A stretch of DNA of 64,000 nt from Cellvibrio sp. UBA7661 (GCA_002483365.1 DLHT01000017.1:366300-430299); one strand, 5' to 3'; shown: positions 27,614-37,569, numbered from the stretch's first letter. Notes: generated by a model not told the origin, from the letters alone. Translations and numbers: made by a program.

Positions 27614-29005
27614 ATGCAATACTTCCAAGCGCCACTTGAATGGAATTCGGATCTCATCAGGCAATACGATTTAACCGGGCCGCGCTATACCTCATATCCT
27701 ACCGCCCCACAATTTTGCGAAAGCTTTTCCAGTACCAGTTTTACAGCAGCAGTGGATCGGAGTAATGCAAGTGGTAGGCCGCTTTCTCTTTATTTTCATA
27801 TTCCCTTCTGCGACACCCTTTGTTTTTATTGTGGCTGCAATAAAGTTGTTACTAACAATAAGGGGCGTGCGCAACCCTATCTGGAGCAGATGGTGCGCGA
27901 GATGGCCATGCAGGCAGACATGTTTGATACCTCACGGCCAGTGACCCAATTGCATTGGGGTGGAGGCACTCCTACATTTATCAGCGATGATGAAATGTCC
28001 TGGCTAATGGCCGCAACACGCAACTACTTTAATTTGCGCGATGATGATAGCGGGGAATATTCGATAGAGATTCATCCAGGGCGAGTATCTGCAAACACTA
28101 TGGCGCACTTGCGTAAGCTTGGATTTAATCGGGTCAGTATGGGTGTGCAAGATTTTGACCCCAAAGTTCAAAAAGCAGTTAATCGCTATAACAGTGTTGA
28201 TGAGGTTGGTGCGTTAGTAAAGGCGCTACGCCAACAAGCGTACCACTCGATTAGCATGGATTTGATTTATGGATTGCCCATGCAATCAATGAGTAGTGTC
28301 AGTGAAACATTAAATAGGGTGATTGAACTGTCGCCAGATCGTTTATCACTTTTTAATTACGCGCACATGCCACATCTATTCAAAAGTCAGGCGTTGATCC
28401 ATGAAAAAGATCTACCTTCGGCACAGCAAAAATTGGATCTTTTGCATATGGCGATAGAGCGTTTGCAAAACGCCGGGTATATCTATATTGGAATGGATCA
28501 TTTTGCCAAGCCTGATGATAGCTTGGTGAAAGCGCAGCAAGAGGGAAATTTACAGCGTAATTTTCAAGGATACTCTACACATGGTGAGTGTGATTTGCTG
28601 TCGTTTGGTGTTTCGGCGATTAGCGCATTTGGGGGTATTTATTTACAAAATGCGAAAAAAGTTGAGGATTATCAAATAATCGTTGCATCTGGTTTAATCC
28701 CTTTTGTTAAAGGCATTAAATTAAGTGACGAGGATTTGCTGAGGCAATTTGTGATTAATCAGTTAATTTGCCATTTTAAATTGGGTTTTTCAGAAGTTGA
28801 CCGGCTGTTTGGTATCAATACCCGCAATCACTTTTCACAGGAGCTGGCGCAATTAAAACCTATGGTTGATGATGGCTTATTGGTAGTTAATGAAGAGGGA
28901 ATCGAGGTGCTTAATGCGGGGCGTTTATTGATTCGCCGGATTTGCATGGTGTTTGATGAATATCTCAATAACTCTTCAACTATTCGTTACTCAAAAGTAA
29001 TTTAA
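27614..29005 (+). CDS. hemN: Oxygen-independent coproporphyrinogen III dehydrogenase
   Basis: 463 aa radical-SAM enzyme (E. coli HemN 457 aa) that decarboxylates coproporphyrinogen III to protoporphyrinogen IX without oxygen. The extended cluster motif C66-x3-C70-x2-C73-x-C75 (PFCDTLCFYCGC) is the true HemN signature, and GPRYTSYPTAPQF lies in front. SAM-binding and HemN C-terminal domains follow. The FNR/Anr box 90 bases upstream explains anaerobic induction. It supplies haem for the nitrate and NO reductases encoded nearby. Confidence 0.95.
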   Translation: MQYFQAPLEWNSDLIRQYDLTGPRYTSYPTAPQFCESFSSTSFTAAVDRSNASGRPLSLYFHIPFCDTLCFYCGCNKVVTNNKGRAQPYLEQMVREMAMQADMFDTSRPVTQLHWGGGTPTFISDDEMSWLMAATRNYFNLRDDDSGEYSIEIHPGRVSANTMAHLRKLGFNRVSMGVQDFDPKVQKAVNRYNSVDEVGALVKALRQQAYHSISMDLIYGLPMQSMSSVSETLNRVIELSPDRLSLFNYAHMPHLFKSQALIHEKDLPSAQQKLDLLHMAIERLQNAGYIYIGMDHFAKPDDSLVKAQQEGNLQRNFQGYSTHGECDLLSFGVSAISAFGGIYLQNAKKVEDYQIIVASGLIPFVKGIKLSDEDLLRQFVINQLICHFKLGFSEVDRLFGINTRNHFSQELAQLKPMVDDGLLVVNEEGIEVLNAGRLLIRRICMVFDEYLNNSSTIRYSKVI

Positions 29006-29112
29006 AAAATATTTAAAAATTTTAGAAAATAATAGTCATCTAATAAGTTTACGTAAGCAGATAAAAACCCCGCCCGAAATCCACGTAAAAATTGCAACCC
29101 GTTAACAAGACA

Positions 29113-29141
29113 ATAAAAAGGGCAGTGCTGATGCAACTGCC
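29113..29141 (-). terminator. Terminator after narK (antiporter type)
   Basis: Stem GGCAGT / ACTGCC; on the minus strand it is followed by CTTTTTATTG. It ends the narK transcript about 40 bases beyond its stop. Confidence 0.65.
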
Positions 29142-29181
29142 TATAAAAATAGGTGCGATGAAAATAAACCTGTGATTTCAA

Positions 29182-30798
29182 TTATGGATTGTAAAATTCG
29201 CCCTGTTTACGCAAATAAAACCACCAATTGAGCAGTACACATACTACGTAGAACACTGCAAAACCTAACATGGCATATTCTGGTGTTGCGGCTTTAATCT
29301 GTTCACCAAATACTTGTGGAATATAAAACGCTCCATAACCTGCGACCGCTGAGCTCCAGCCCAGTGCCGGGCCAGCTTGTTCTTTGGGGAAAATATTCGC
29401 AATGGAACAAAAGGTAGAACCGTTACCCATTCCACTGGCGGCAAATAATCCTAAAAACACCAGAAAGAAGGGAACAAAATATTGTTCCGGGTTTGCAGAT
29501 TGATACGCAAGCCGCATGTAGTAAGCAGCTACTATGGAAAGGATAACCATTGTGATAGCACACATTTGGGTTACTAACGCACCGCCAAATTTGTCTGATA
29601 CCCAGCCCCCTACTGGGCGAATCAGCGCACCAATAAATGGCGCTATCCATGCATAAGTGAGCGCGCTGGGGCCGTTGGGGTTAACAGTGTTATGCGTCAT
29701 CACACCGTCTACTTCCAGATGACTAAAACCAAAAATGACCTGAATAGATAAAGGGAACGCGGCCGAGAAACCGATAAATGAACCAAAGGTCATGACATAC
29801 AAAATGCTCATTACCCACGTGTGTTTGTTATTAAAAATTTTATACTGGCGATCAAGGCTGGTGCGAATTGTACCGGGCAGTACTTTCAGTAACATCACTG
29901 TAGTAAACAGCACCAGCACTAACACAAGTTCTTTAGGGATGCCAAAGCCGGAGCCGTTGACACCGGCAGGCATTATTAACCAAAGTCCGACAGCTGAAGT
30001 GATAAAGCCAATGCAGAGCATTGCAATGATTATCGAAAATGAACGCAATGCGCCGCCCTTTAAATTAGGCGTAACTTCGACGGTATTAATATTGTTCATA
30101 CCAAACCAAATCGCAAACGAAAGCGGGATTAACAATAACAACCATATAAATCCGGCATTTTGAATCCAGGTTTCACTACCTGCGGGTATGGAGCCGATTA
30201 ACGTGCCGCTCGCAGATTGTAAAATCATCGGCTCACCACCCCAGCTTCCAAAAGCGGCAAAGGTCATAAATAAAGGAACTAATATTTGCATGGTGGTAAC
30301 ACCAAAATTACCAAGACCAGCATTTAGCCCCAATGCTAAACCCTGTTGTTTGCGTGGATAAAAAAAACTGATATTAGACATGGATGCTGCAAAATTACCG
30401 CCACCAATACCTGATAGCAGAGCCATCAATTGAAAAATCCAAAAAGGCGTGTGTTGATCTTGTAATGCTATGCCCGTACCAATGGCCGGCAACATCAGTA
30501 AGCTGGTGGTTAAAAAAATGGTGTAGCGGCCACCGCATAAGCGAATAAAAAAGCTGGATGGAATACGCAGTGTTGCACCGGTTAATCCGGCAATCGCGGT
30601 CAGGCTGAAGAGATCTGCGGCTTGATAAGGGAAACCCAAATTCAACATTTGTACAGTGATAATGCTCCACTGCATCCACACCGCAAAACCACAGAGCAAA
30701 CTGGGAATAGAAATCCATAAATTGCGATTGGCAATACGTTTACCTTGTGCGTCCCAAAATGTTTGCTGCTCCGGTTCCCATTGTTGTAGGTCTGCCAT
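29182..30798 (-). CDS. narK: Nitrate/nitrite transporter NarK (type 2)
   Basis: 538 aa major-facilitator protein with twelve predicted helices. The two nitrate-signature glycine-rich segments are visible: SGIGGGNFAASMSNISFFYPRKQQG and LGLNAGLGNFGVTTMQ in the first half, and SGMGNGSTFCSIANIFP with LGWSSAVAGYGAF in the second. The length and the long N-terminal segment fit the E. coli NarK/NarU (nitrate/nitrite antiporter) group. It would export nitrite made by NarGHI and bring nitrate in. It is divergent from narL with a NarL 7-2-7 box in between. Confidence 0.92.
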   Translation of the reverse strand: MADLQQWEPEQQTFWDAQGKRIANRNLWISIPSLLCGFAVWMQWSIITVQMLNLGFPYQAADLFSLTAIAGLTGATLRIPSSFFIRLCGGRYTIFLTTSLLMLPAIGTGIALQDQHTPFWIFQLMALLSGIGGGNFAASMSNISFFYPRKQQGLALGLNAGLGNFGVTTMQILVPLFMTFAAFGSWGGEPMILQSASGTLIGSIPAGSETWIQNAGFIWLLLLIPLSFAIWFGMNNINTVEVTPNLKGGALRSFSIIIAMLCIGFITSAVGLWLIMPAGVNGSGFGIPKELVLVLVLFTTVMLLKVLPGTIRTSLDRQYKIFNNKHTWVMSILYVMTFGSFIGFSAAFPLSIQVIFGFSHLEVDGVMTHNTVNPNGPSALTYAWIAPFIGALIRPVGGWVSDKFGGALVTQMCAITMVILSIVAAYYMRLAYQSANPEQYFVPFFLVFLGLFAASGMGNGSTFCSIANIFPKEQAGPALGWSSAVAGYGAFYIPQVFGEQIKAATPEYAMLGFAVFYVVCVLLNWWFYLRKQGEFYNP

Positions 30799-30942
30799 GT
30801 GTCACCCTCTAAAAAGTGGTATCAGTTCAGGCTTTACTATGGCGTTGTTCGGGCAAGTACACTATTCGTCCTCAGTATTAAATTGAGAGGGGATTAGGAG
30901 TTATGGTATCTACCCCATTAGAGTAGGCATTATTAAACCTGC

Positions 30943-30958
30943 TACCCATAAATAGGCA
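30943..30958. promoter_or_regulatory. NarL 7-2-7 box between narK and narL
   Basis: TACCCAT-AA-ATAGGCA, an inverted pair of NarL heptamers two bases apart (13 of 14 positions fit TACYYMT/AKRRGTA). It could serve the divergent narK and narL promoters. A further heptamer-like TACCCCA is at 30911. Confidence 0.75.
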
Positions 30959-31028
30959 TTTACTGCCTTTTGGGGCACACAAACAGGTAAACTGGAAATT
31001 AATCAGTAATCCATAAGAGGAGGTCGGT

Positions 31029-31673
31029 GTGACTGAAAATGCCGCAACTATTATGTTGGTGGATGACCATCCACTTTTGCGCAAAGGTTTGCGTCAATTA
31101 CTAACAATGTCAGGTGACATGGAGGTTGTTGCTGAAGCGGGCAATGGTAAAGATGCTATTGCGATGGCAGTTGAATTAGATCCTGATTTAATTTTATTGG
31201 ATTTAAATATGCAAGGTATGGATGGCCTTGAAACACTGCGCCGTTTGCGCGATGAAGGTGTTACTTCGCGCATTGTGATGTTAACGGTATCCGATGCCGA
31301 CGAAGACGTGCTCAGTGCAATTTCTGCAGGAGCCGATGGTTATTTGTTAAAAGATATGGAGCCCGAAGAAATGTTGGTGCAGGTAGATCGCGCCTTATCG
31401 GGAAAAATGGTGTTAAGTGAAGCGGTGACACAAGCGCTGGCGACAGCGATTCGAAATCCCGCCAGTAAAGCGGCAGTGGGGAGCGATAGTCTGACCCAAC
31501 GGGAATTGGAAATACTTAAATTAATTGCCAAGGGTTTAAGCAATAAATTAATCGCGCGCGAGTTGGATATTTCAGATGGCACAGTCAAGGTTCATGTTAA
31601 ACATCTGCTTAAAAAACTCAATTTGCGTTCGCGTGTTGAGGCAGCAGTATGGATGATTAACCAACAACATTAA
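31029..31673 (+). CDS. narL: Nitrate response regulator NarL
   Basis: 214 aa receiver plus LuxR-type helix-turn-helix (E. coli NarL 216). Receiver residues DD near 13, phospho-acceptor Asp in LILLDLNM near 58, and Lys in YLLKDME near 108 are intact. The HTH reads LTQRELEILKLIAKGLSNKLIARELDISDGTVKVHVKHLLKKL. A GTG start at 31029 is chosen because of the AGAGGAGG just before it. Its cognate sensor narX is not adjacent but 24 kb away at 56121. The NarL-type boxes in this window mark its likely targets. Confidence 0.92.
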   Translation: MTENAATIMLVDDHPLLRKGLRQLLTMSGDMEVVAEAGNGKDAIAMAVELDPDLILLDLNMQGMDGLETLRRLRDEGVTSRIVMLTVSDADEDVLSAISAGADGYLLKDMEPEEMLVQVDRALSGKMVLSEAVTQALATAIRNPASKAAVGSDSLTQRELEILKLIAKGLSNKLIARELDISDGTVKVHVKHLLKKLNLRSRVEAAVWMINQQH

Positions 31674-31691
31674 TGATGTGGAGACCATCCT

Positions 31692-32939
31692 ATGGATTGC
31701 TGCTCACAGCCGGGTTTATTGCCACTTGAAGATGCCTTGGTGCGTATGCGCCAACAATTATTGCCCGTGCAGGGCACTGAGAGCGTTCCATTAGCACAGG
31801 CACTGGATCGCGTTTTGGCGAGTGGGATATTGGCAAGTATCAATGTACCGGCGAGTGACAATTCTGCGATGGATGGTTACGCGCTGCGTAGTATTGATGT
31901 GCAATCCGGTTTAAATACATTTGAAGTGATTGGTGAATCGCTAGCGGGGCATCCGTTTAACGTTACGGGTGACATTCAACATTTGTCTGTGGGCCAAGCG
32001 GTGCGAATCATGACTGGTGCGATGATTCCCGCGGGTGCTGATGCAGTAGTGATGCAAGAAAATATCCAGCGTATTGGTAATCACATTCATATAAAAAAAA
32101 CGGTTGTGTGCAACGACAATATTCGTCGTGCCGGTGAAGACATACGGCAGGGCAGTGAGGTGCTTGTAAAAGGCCATCGCATCAATGCATTGGATATAGG
32201 CCTACTGGCCTCTCTTGGTATTACGCAGGTTAATGTCGTGCGCAAATTGCGTGTGGCGATTTTATCCACTGGCGATGAATTATTAATGCCGGGTGTGACA
32301 CACAGCGTTGGCAAAATTTACGATAGTAACCGCCCGCTCTTATTGGCACTTTTGCAGCGGTTGGCGGTAGATATAAAAGACATCGGCATAGTTGCGGATG
32401 AACCTGTTTTATTGCGTGATGCATTTACCACAGCGGCAGACTGGGCTGATGTTGTTATCTCAACCGGTGGTGTATCGGTAGGTGATGCGGATTACACCAG
32501 AACAGTGCTGGCTGAAATTGGAAAAATTGATTTTTGGAAAATAGCAATCAAACCAGGAAAGCCCTTTGCATTTGGCAAACTCGGCAAGGGTTGGTTTTTT
32601 GGTTTGCCGGGTAATCCGGTTGCCACAGCCGTGACTTATCATCAGTTGGTTGTCCCTGCACTTCGTTATCTATCGGGTGAAGTAGAAACTACAGCAATTC
32701 ATATCACTGCTATTGCAGGGCAACGCTTTAAAAAGCATCCGGGACGCATGGATTTTCAGCGAGGCATTTTGCGCAATGTGCAAGGTGTTAATCAGGTGGG
32801 GAGTGCGGGATCACAAAGTTCCGGCGTGCTCAGTGGCATGGCGAATGCCAATTGCTATGTGTGCCTGGAAGAGGCGCGAACTTCTGTTGATCAAGGTGAA
32901 GTGGTTAATGTTATTCCTTTTGATCGATTCATCAGTTAA
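31692..32939 (+). CDS. moeA: Molybdopterin molybdenumtransferase MoeA
   Basis: 415 aa (E. coli 411). It inserts molybdate into adenylated molybdopterin. Conserved segments: DNSAMDGYALRS, MTGAMIPAGADAVVMQE, STGDELLMPG, YDSNRP, STGGVSVGDADYT and FGLPGNPVA. It starts 18 bases after narL on the same strand with a GTGGAG ribosome site, so it is probably transcribed with narL, linking cofactor supply to nitrate sensing. Confidence 0.95.
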   Translation: MDCCSQPGLLPLEDALVRMRQQLLPVQGTESVPLAQALDRVLASGILASINVPASDNSAMDGYALRSIDVQSGLNTFEVIGESLAGHPFNVTGDIQHLSVGQAVRIMTGAMIPAGADAVVMQENIQRIGNHIHIKKTVVCNDNIRRAGEDIRQGSEVLVKGHRINALDIGLLASLGITQVNVVRKLRVAILSTGDELLMPGVTHSVGKIYDSNRPLLLALLQRLAVDIKDIGIVADEPVLLRDAFTTAADWADVVISTGGVSVGDADYTRTVLAEIGKIDFWKIAIKPGKPFAFGKLGKGWFFGLPGNPVATAVTYHQLVVPALRYLSGEVETTAIHITAIAGQRFKKHPGRMDFQRGILRNVQGVNQVGSAGSQSSGVLSGMANANCYVCLEEARTSVDQGEVVNVIPFDRFIS

Positions 32940-33002
32940 GGCGACTATTAAAAACTACGCTTCCATCATTTTAATTGGTCGCCATAAATCCATGCATACT
33001 GT

Positions 33003-34508
33003 CTAGTGAATGCCCATGTTTTCTAAAATCACGATGCGTGGTTCGGGCGTTGAATTACCGGGTTTACTTTTATCGTTTTCATCCTTGGGTTTAAATAAAA
33101 GATCTAATCTGAGGCTACCGGCGACAATATCCAAATAACCGTCGCCGGTTACATCGGCTAATTCAAACGTAGCAATGCTGGCGGGTTTGGCGGTCAGATC
33201 ATGCTGCACAAAGTTTTGCTTTCCATCATTCTCAAACCACACCATGCTTTGCCGTTTTGGATCATTCCAATCATTCATAAAGCTGCTGGCAACGACATCC
33301 AAATCCCCATCTTTATCCATATCTCCGGCTAGCGCCAGGGCTGCTCCATAAAAGCGGCCGATATCGTGAAACCTAAATTGATCGTTATTCAGGTTTTCTA
33401 ACCATTGAACACCATGGTATGGCTTTAAATCTTGTTGGGTGTCATACGCATCGCCGTTGGTAAACAACACATCAAGATCGCCATCTTGATCCAGATCGAC
33501 CAAGCGCATACTGGTGGAGCCAAACATGGGGTGAGGCCCACGTGCGATTACCTTGTGAGTAAATTGTTTGTTGCCCTGGTTAATAAACACCATAAACAAT
33601 TCATGTTCCTGGGAAATAAGGCTAATAAAATCCATATGCCCATCATTGTTCATATCCCAGGGAGTTATGTTGAGCGCGCCGGTAACGTCTAACAGGGAGT
33701 GTTTTACATAATTGTTTTTGCCCTGATTTTCCATCCAGAATATTTCACCGCTATCGCCTCCACCAAAGGCAGCTACAGCAATATCCAAATCATTGTCACC
33801 ATCTATATCAATGGCTCTGGTCTCTGCAATTCGACCTATGCCATCCATAAGCTTTTCTTTGGAGAAAGTGTTTCCATTCTGGTTGCGCAATAAAAAAATA
33901 TTTCCGACTTTTTTATCGGTATAGGGCAGAACGCCAATATCACCAATAACAACATCTTTATCAGCGTCGCCATCGTAATCCATTACGTCGGCATAAACTG
34001 ACGCACCGATATCTGCAATTTTTTTCTCACGCCAGGTTTTGTTATCTTTTGAAAGGAGGAATACTGCATTGTTGCCCATATCACTTACTATGAAATTTGT
34101 TTTTTTGTTGCCTTCAATGGTCGCCAGTTTTATGTTGGTGATAAGCGGTAACTCCTGTTTTGCTCCAACAATGTGCTGTTTGAAAGTTAATTTTTGATGT
34201 GTCTGGTTGTACGGCAACCTAGGCAAGGTTTCAGGTGAGCTACCATAATAGAATGCAGTAATATCTCGCGTTTGGTTTTCATCTATCATGGGTTTACCGA
34301 ATTTTTTTAACGCAAGCTCATTCATTGTCTTGATAATTCTTGGCCAACTTGCTTTAGGCGCAACACTAGGGCTTGGCATTGAATGACATAGGCCGCAATA
34401 GTCATTCGCCATCTTGACTATTCGATCAACCTTTTCGTCTGCTAACGTGTTTTGGCTTGATACTAGTATTAATGAAAAAAGAAGATAACTGGTGGTCTTT
34501 AGAGTCAT
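33003..34508 (-). CDS. Periplasmic cytochrome c/FG-GAP beta-propeller protein
   Basis: 501 aa. Signal peptide residues 1-23 (ending NTLA). A single c-type haem site C38-x2-C41-H42 (YCGLCHSMP) sits in a short domain. About six FG-GAP/VCBS calcium-loop repeats follow from residue 185 on: DYDGDADKDVVIGD, DIDGDNDLDIAVAA, DMNNDGHMDFISL, DLDQDGDLDVLF, DMDKDGDLDVVAS, DVTGDGYLDIVAGS. These should close into a beta-propeller. It is 78 bases downstream of moaE on the same strand, so it may be the last gene of the moa operon. The function is not known; a redox role in the periplasm is inferred. It is convergent with moeA. Confidence 0.8.
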   Translation of the reverse strand: MTLKTTSYLLFSLILVSSQNTLADEKVDRIVKMANDYCGLCHSMPSPSVAPKASWPRIIKTMNELALKKFGKPMIDENQTRDITAFYYGSSPETLPRLPYNQTHQKLTFKQHIVGAKQELPLITNIKLATIEGNKKTNFIVSDMGNNAVFLLSKDNKTWREKKIADIGASVYADVMDYDGDADKDVVIGDIGVLPYTDKKVGNIFLLRNQNGNTFSKEKLMDGIGRIAETRAIDIDGDNDLDIAVAAFGGGDSGEIFWMENQGKNNYVKHSLLDVTGALNITPWDMNNDGHMDFISLISQEHELFMVFINQGNKQFTHKVIARGPHPMFGSTSMRLVDLDQDGDLDVLFTNGDAYDTQQDLKPYHGVQWLENLNNDQFRFHDIGRFYGAALALAGDMDKDGDLDVVASSFMNDWNDPKRQSMVWFENDGKQNFVQHDLTAKPASIATFELADVTGDGYLDIVAGSLRLDLLFKPKDENDKSKPGNSTPEPRIVILENMGIH

Positions 34509-34586
34509 AATTTTATGGTGCTTATAATGATGTATGTATTAAAAAGGGTTCGGCGCTAGTGAAATGAATGTAATAAATTGATCGTT

Positions 34587-35057
34587 TTACCAGCGCTGGG
34601 CAAGTTGTTCGTCACTGTCTTTTGCCGATACCCAATAAGATTCAGGTTTGCTGTTGGGGTAGCGTTTCAATGTTTCTTTTTTCCAAAAAGGAGCGCTGGT
34701 TTTGAGTTTATCCATAATAAACTGAGCCGCTTTAAATGCGTCAGTGCGGTGTGCGCTTGATACTCCCACCAAGACAATCTGATCACCTGGCAAGAGCTTT
34801 CCAGTGCGATGTATTATTGTTACACGGAGTAATTTCCAGCGTGCGCTGGCAAGTTCACTGAGCTTTTCCAGCATGGCTGCTGTCATGGCAGGGTAGTGCT
34901 CAAGTTCAAGGTTGAGGAGTTGTTGTGGAGCTACAAAGTCACGGACTAACCCAGTAAATAATACTACAGCCCCGCACGGCGAGGTTACGGTTTTTAATAA
35001 TTCGTATTCCCCGGATAAATCAAAGTCATCTTCTTGAACCAGAATGCGGCTAAGCAT
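34587..35057 (-). CDS. moaE: Molybdopterin synthase catalytic subunit MoaE
   Basis: 156 aa (E. coli 150). It converts cyclic pyranopterin monophosphate to molybdopterin with sulfur from MoaD. Seen: GAVVLFTGLVRD, LELEHYPAMT, VTIIHRTGKLLPGDQIVLVGVSSAHRTDAF, and the active-site KTSAPFWKKE. It is 8 bases after moaD in the moaABCDE operon. Confidence 0.95.
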   Translation of the reverse strand: MLSRILVQEDDFDLSGEYELLKTVTSPCGAVVLFTGLVRDFVAPQQLLNLELEHYPAMTAAMLEKLSELASARWKLLRVTIIHRTGKLLPGDQIVLVGVSSAHRTDAFKAAQFIMDKLKTSAPFWKKETLKRYPNSKPESYWVSAKDSDEQLAQRW

Positions 35058-35065
35058 GAAATATC

Positions 35066-35314
35066 CTAGCCTCCCGTAACCGGTGGGAAAAAGGCCACTT
35101 CATCTCCCGCAGCAACGGTCGTGTCATTGTTTGCCATGGAGTGATTGACCGCGATGAGCAATTTTTTTTCTGAAAAATATTTTTCCCATTGTGGGTTATT
35201 CTGGATAATAAACGTTTTCAGTTGATCAACATTTTGCCCTGTAAAGTCATCGACAGAAAGCTCTGAGCACCCTAAACGTTCACGCAGGTCTGCAAAAAAA
35301 CATACTTTGATCAT
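35066..35314 (-). CDS. moaD: Molybdopterin synthase sulfur carrier MoaD
   Basis: 82 aa ubiquitin-like sulfur carrier ending in the required Gly-Gly (FFPPVTGG), which is thiocarboxylated. It begins MIKVCFFADLRERLG. The frame opens further upstream, inside moaC, but ATG 35314 starts the domain and lies one base after the moaC stop. Confidence 0.94.
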   Translation of the reverse strand: MIKVCFFADLRERLGCSELSVDDFTGQNVDQLKTFIIQNNPQWEKYFSEKKLLIAVNHSMANNDTTVAAGDEVAFFPPVTGG

Positions 35315-35315
35315 A

Positions 35316-35828
35316 TTAATTTTCCCTGCTCCAGTCTCCGCTTTTACCGCCAGATTTTTGCTCAAGATAAATACTACTGATTTCCATGTTTTTATCGACT
35401 GCTTTGCACATGTCATAAATAGTCAATGCGGCAACACTCACGGCAGTTAGTGCTTCCATCTCAACACCTGTTTGGCCGTTTGTAATACAACAAGCCCGAA
35501 TGGATATTGAACCAACCGATAAATTGCAGTCAAAATCAATGCTAATTTTTGACAGTGCAAGCGGGTGACATAGCGGAATTAAATCGGCAGTTTTTTTTGC
35601 CGCCATAATCCCCGCAATGCGCGCACTAGCCAAGACATCGCCTTTTTTTAAACCGGCATTTTTAATCAGACCAATAACATTGGGCTGGGTAATGACAATG
35701 GCACTGGCTACGGCAATGCGTTTAGTAATTGTTTTGTCACTAACATCTACCATGCAGGCCGCACCGTTTTGATCAATATGGCTCAGGGCAGCTTGCTTGT
35801 GATGAATAACGGGTGTTGTTGTAGTCAT
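35316..35828 (-). CDS. moaC: Cyclic pyranopterin monophosphate synthase MoaC
   Basis: 170 aa (E. coli 161). It acts with MoaA to form cPMP from GTP. Conserved: [46 protein letters not shown], and [25 protein letters not shown]. It is 4 bases downstream of moaB and is followed one base later by moaD. Confidence 0.96.
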   Translation of the reverse strand: MTTTTPVIHHKQAALSHIDQNGAACMVDVSDKTITKRIAVASAIVITQPNVIGLIKNAGLKKGDVLASARIAGIMAAKKTADLIPLCHPLALSKISIDFDCNLSVGSISIRACCITNGQTGVEMEALTAVSVAALTIYDMCKAVDKNMEISSIYLEQKSGGKSGDWSREN

Positions 35829-35832
35829 TGTT

Positions 35833-36387
35833 TTACCCCCGGGTTGCGCAATGCGGGCGTGTAGTCTTTTTTAAATGGGGAACAAAGTTGCAGGGGCCCT
35901 GGGTAGAATCCAATTGATATTTAATGATCTCATCCCATGCGGTTTTACAGGCATTGGTAGAGCCGGGCAGACAAAAAATTAACGTGTTATTGGCAAGCCC
36001 GGCAATGGCGCGTGATTGGATAGTGGATGTGCCAATGTGACGGTAGGATATTTGCCTGAATAACTCGCCAAAGCCTTCAACGGTTTTATCAAACAGCGGC
36101 TTCATTGCTTCGGGGGTTGAATCACGCCCGGTAAAACCGGTACCACCGGTAATTAAAACAACCTGAACTGCGCTGTCGGCAATCCACTGTGAGCACTGCG
36201 CACGAATTTGGTAAATATCATCAATCACCAAGGCGCGAGCAGCGAGCTGATGTGATGCTTCCTGTAAACGTTCAGCCAATGCAGTGCCAGATGTATCTGT
36301 CTCCAGATTGCGTGTATCCGATACGGTAAGCACTGCAATTGCTAAAGGTTGTGTCTGATCTGTGGTGTGATGCCCCATAGATTTCAC
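35833..36387 (-). CDS. moaB: MoaB/MogA-type molybdopterin adenylyltransferase
   Basis: 184 aa. It has the MoCF-biosynthesis domain: [37 protein letters not shown] and [19 protein letters not shown]. The size, N-terminal region and context between moaA and moaC fit MoaB. It may provide the adenylation step for MoeA. ATG 36387 or 36378 could be the start. Confidence 0.92.
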   Translation of the reverse strand: MKSMGHHTTDQTQPLAIAVLTVSDTRNLETDTSGTALAERLQEASHQLAARALVIDDIYQIRAQCSQWIADSAVQVVLITGGTGFTGRDSTPEAMKPLFDKTVEGFGELFRQISYRHIGTSTIQSRAIAGLANNTLIFCLPGSTNACKTAWDEIIKYQLDSTQGPCNFVPHLKKTTRPHCATRG

Positions 36388-36411
36388 TCCGCTATTTCGG
36401 TGATAAAGATC

Positions 36412-37398
36412 CTAGCCTCCAATCATGGCAAGGTGACGGGTTGAGCCTGTGTTCTGTTGGTATAAATCATGTCCTGCGGTTTTGTGTATCAGCGCATCGT
36501 GCAAAAATTGCATGACCGGTTGAGGGTCGTCACTTTGTAACAAATGACGGAGCGATTGATGTTTTTCAGCAAATAAACATAAATACAATTCTGCTTTGCT
36601 GGAAACTCGCAGACGATTGCAGTCGGCACAAAAGTTTTTGCTATAAGGCATGATCAGACCAATAGATCCCGCATAATCCGGGTGAATAAATTCTTTTGCC
36701 GGGCCGCTGTTGACACTGCGAATTTTGTGGGTCCAACCATCTGCCATGAGTTGTGCCTGGATACTATCGCCACTGAGATGTTGGCGGCTAAAAAACGCAG
36801 CGTTATCACCGGTGCGCATAAGTTCAATAAAGCGCAGCGTAATGTTGCGTGTTTTTACAAACGCGAGAAAGTCGCTCATCTCGCTGGCATTTTGTTCGCG
36901 CAATAATACGGTGTTGATTTTGAGTTGGTTAAAGCCCAATGTTTGCGCCTGTTCCAAACCCAGTAAAATACTGCGCAATTTTCCGCTGCCGGTGATGAGT
37001 TGAAACATCTCGGGGCGCAAACTATCGATACTGACATTCAATGCATCAAGGCCGGCTTTACGCCACTCATGCACATCTTTTTCCAAGCGAAATCCATTGG
37101 TAGTGAGCGCCACTGATTCAATTCCGGGAATCGTTTTACAGCACCGGATAATCTCGCACAGGTCGCGCCGTAGGGTTGGTTCACCGCCGGTTAGACGAAT
37201 TTTTCGTGTGCCGAGTAGGGCAAACGCGGTGACCAAACGGCGAATTTCAGTGAGCGTTAAATCATCGCTCATGGAATGGCATTCACTACCATCTGGCAAG
37301 CAATAACTACAGCTAAAATTACATTTTTCGGTAAGCGATAACCGTAAATAAGTAAATGCGCGCGCAAATGTATCCGTAAGCGGATGTTCAACTAACAT
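36412..37398 (-). CDS. moaA: GTP 3',8-cyclase MoaA
   Basis: 328 aa radical-SAM enzyme (E. coli 329) that starts molybdenum cofactor synthesis. The N-terminal cluster is C26-x3-C30-x2-C33 (CNFSCSYC). The C-terminal substrate cluster begins CADCNRLRVSS with a third Cys in LYLCLF. The C-terminal GG needed by MoaA is present (LAMIGG). ATG 37398 has AAAGG upstream; a TTG at 37413 opens the longer frame. It heads the operon moaABCDE and probably the cytochrome/FG-GAP gene. The intergenic region shared with trhP holds a NarL box. Confidence 0.95.
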   Translation of the reverse strand: MLVEHPLTDTFARAFTYLRLSLTEKCNFSCSYCLPDGSECHSMSDDLTLTEIRRLVTAFALLGTRKIRLTGGEPTLRRDLCEIIRCCKTIPGIESVALTTNGFRLEKDVHEWRKAGLDALNVSIDSLRPEMFQLITGSGKLRSILLGLEQAQTLGFNQLKINTVLLREQNASEMSDFLAFVKTRNITLRFIELMRTGDNAAFFSRQHLSGDSIQAQLMADGWTHKIRSVNSGPAKEFIHPDYAGSIGLIMPYSKNFCADCNRLRVSSKAELYLCLFAEKHQSLRHLLQSDDPQPVMQFLHDALIHKTAGHDLYQQNTGSTRHLAMIGG

Positions 37399-37553
37399 AA
37401 AACACCTTTCCAAAGCGGGAGGCTTATCAATTTCTCAATAAACCCATTGGCTTAATACCATAGTCGGGATGACCTTAGGCTCTTAAGCTCGGCGTAATTG
37501 CATACTAGCGTGTTGTTTGTAAAAACATTATTGCCGTGAAGAGGTGGGGGTTT

Positions 37554-37569
37554 TACCCATAAGTAGGTA
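37554..37569. promoter_or_regulatory. NarL 7-2-7 box between moaA and trhP
   Basis: TACCCAT-AA-GTAGGTA, one mismatch from the paired NarL heptamer consensus. It is 86 bases before the trhP ATG and 156 before moaA, so it may control one or both. A weak FNR-like TTGTG-N4-GTCAA is at 37582-37595. Confidence 0.75.
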
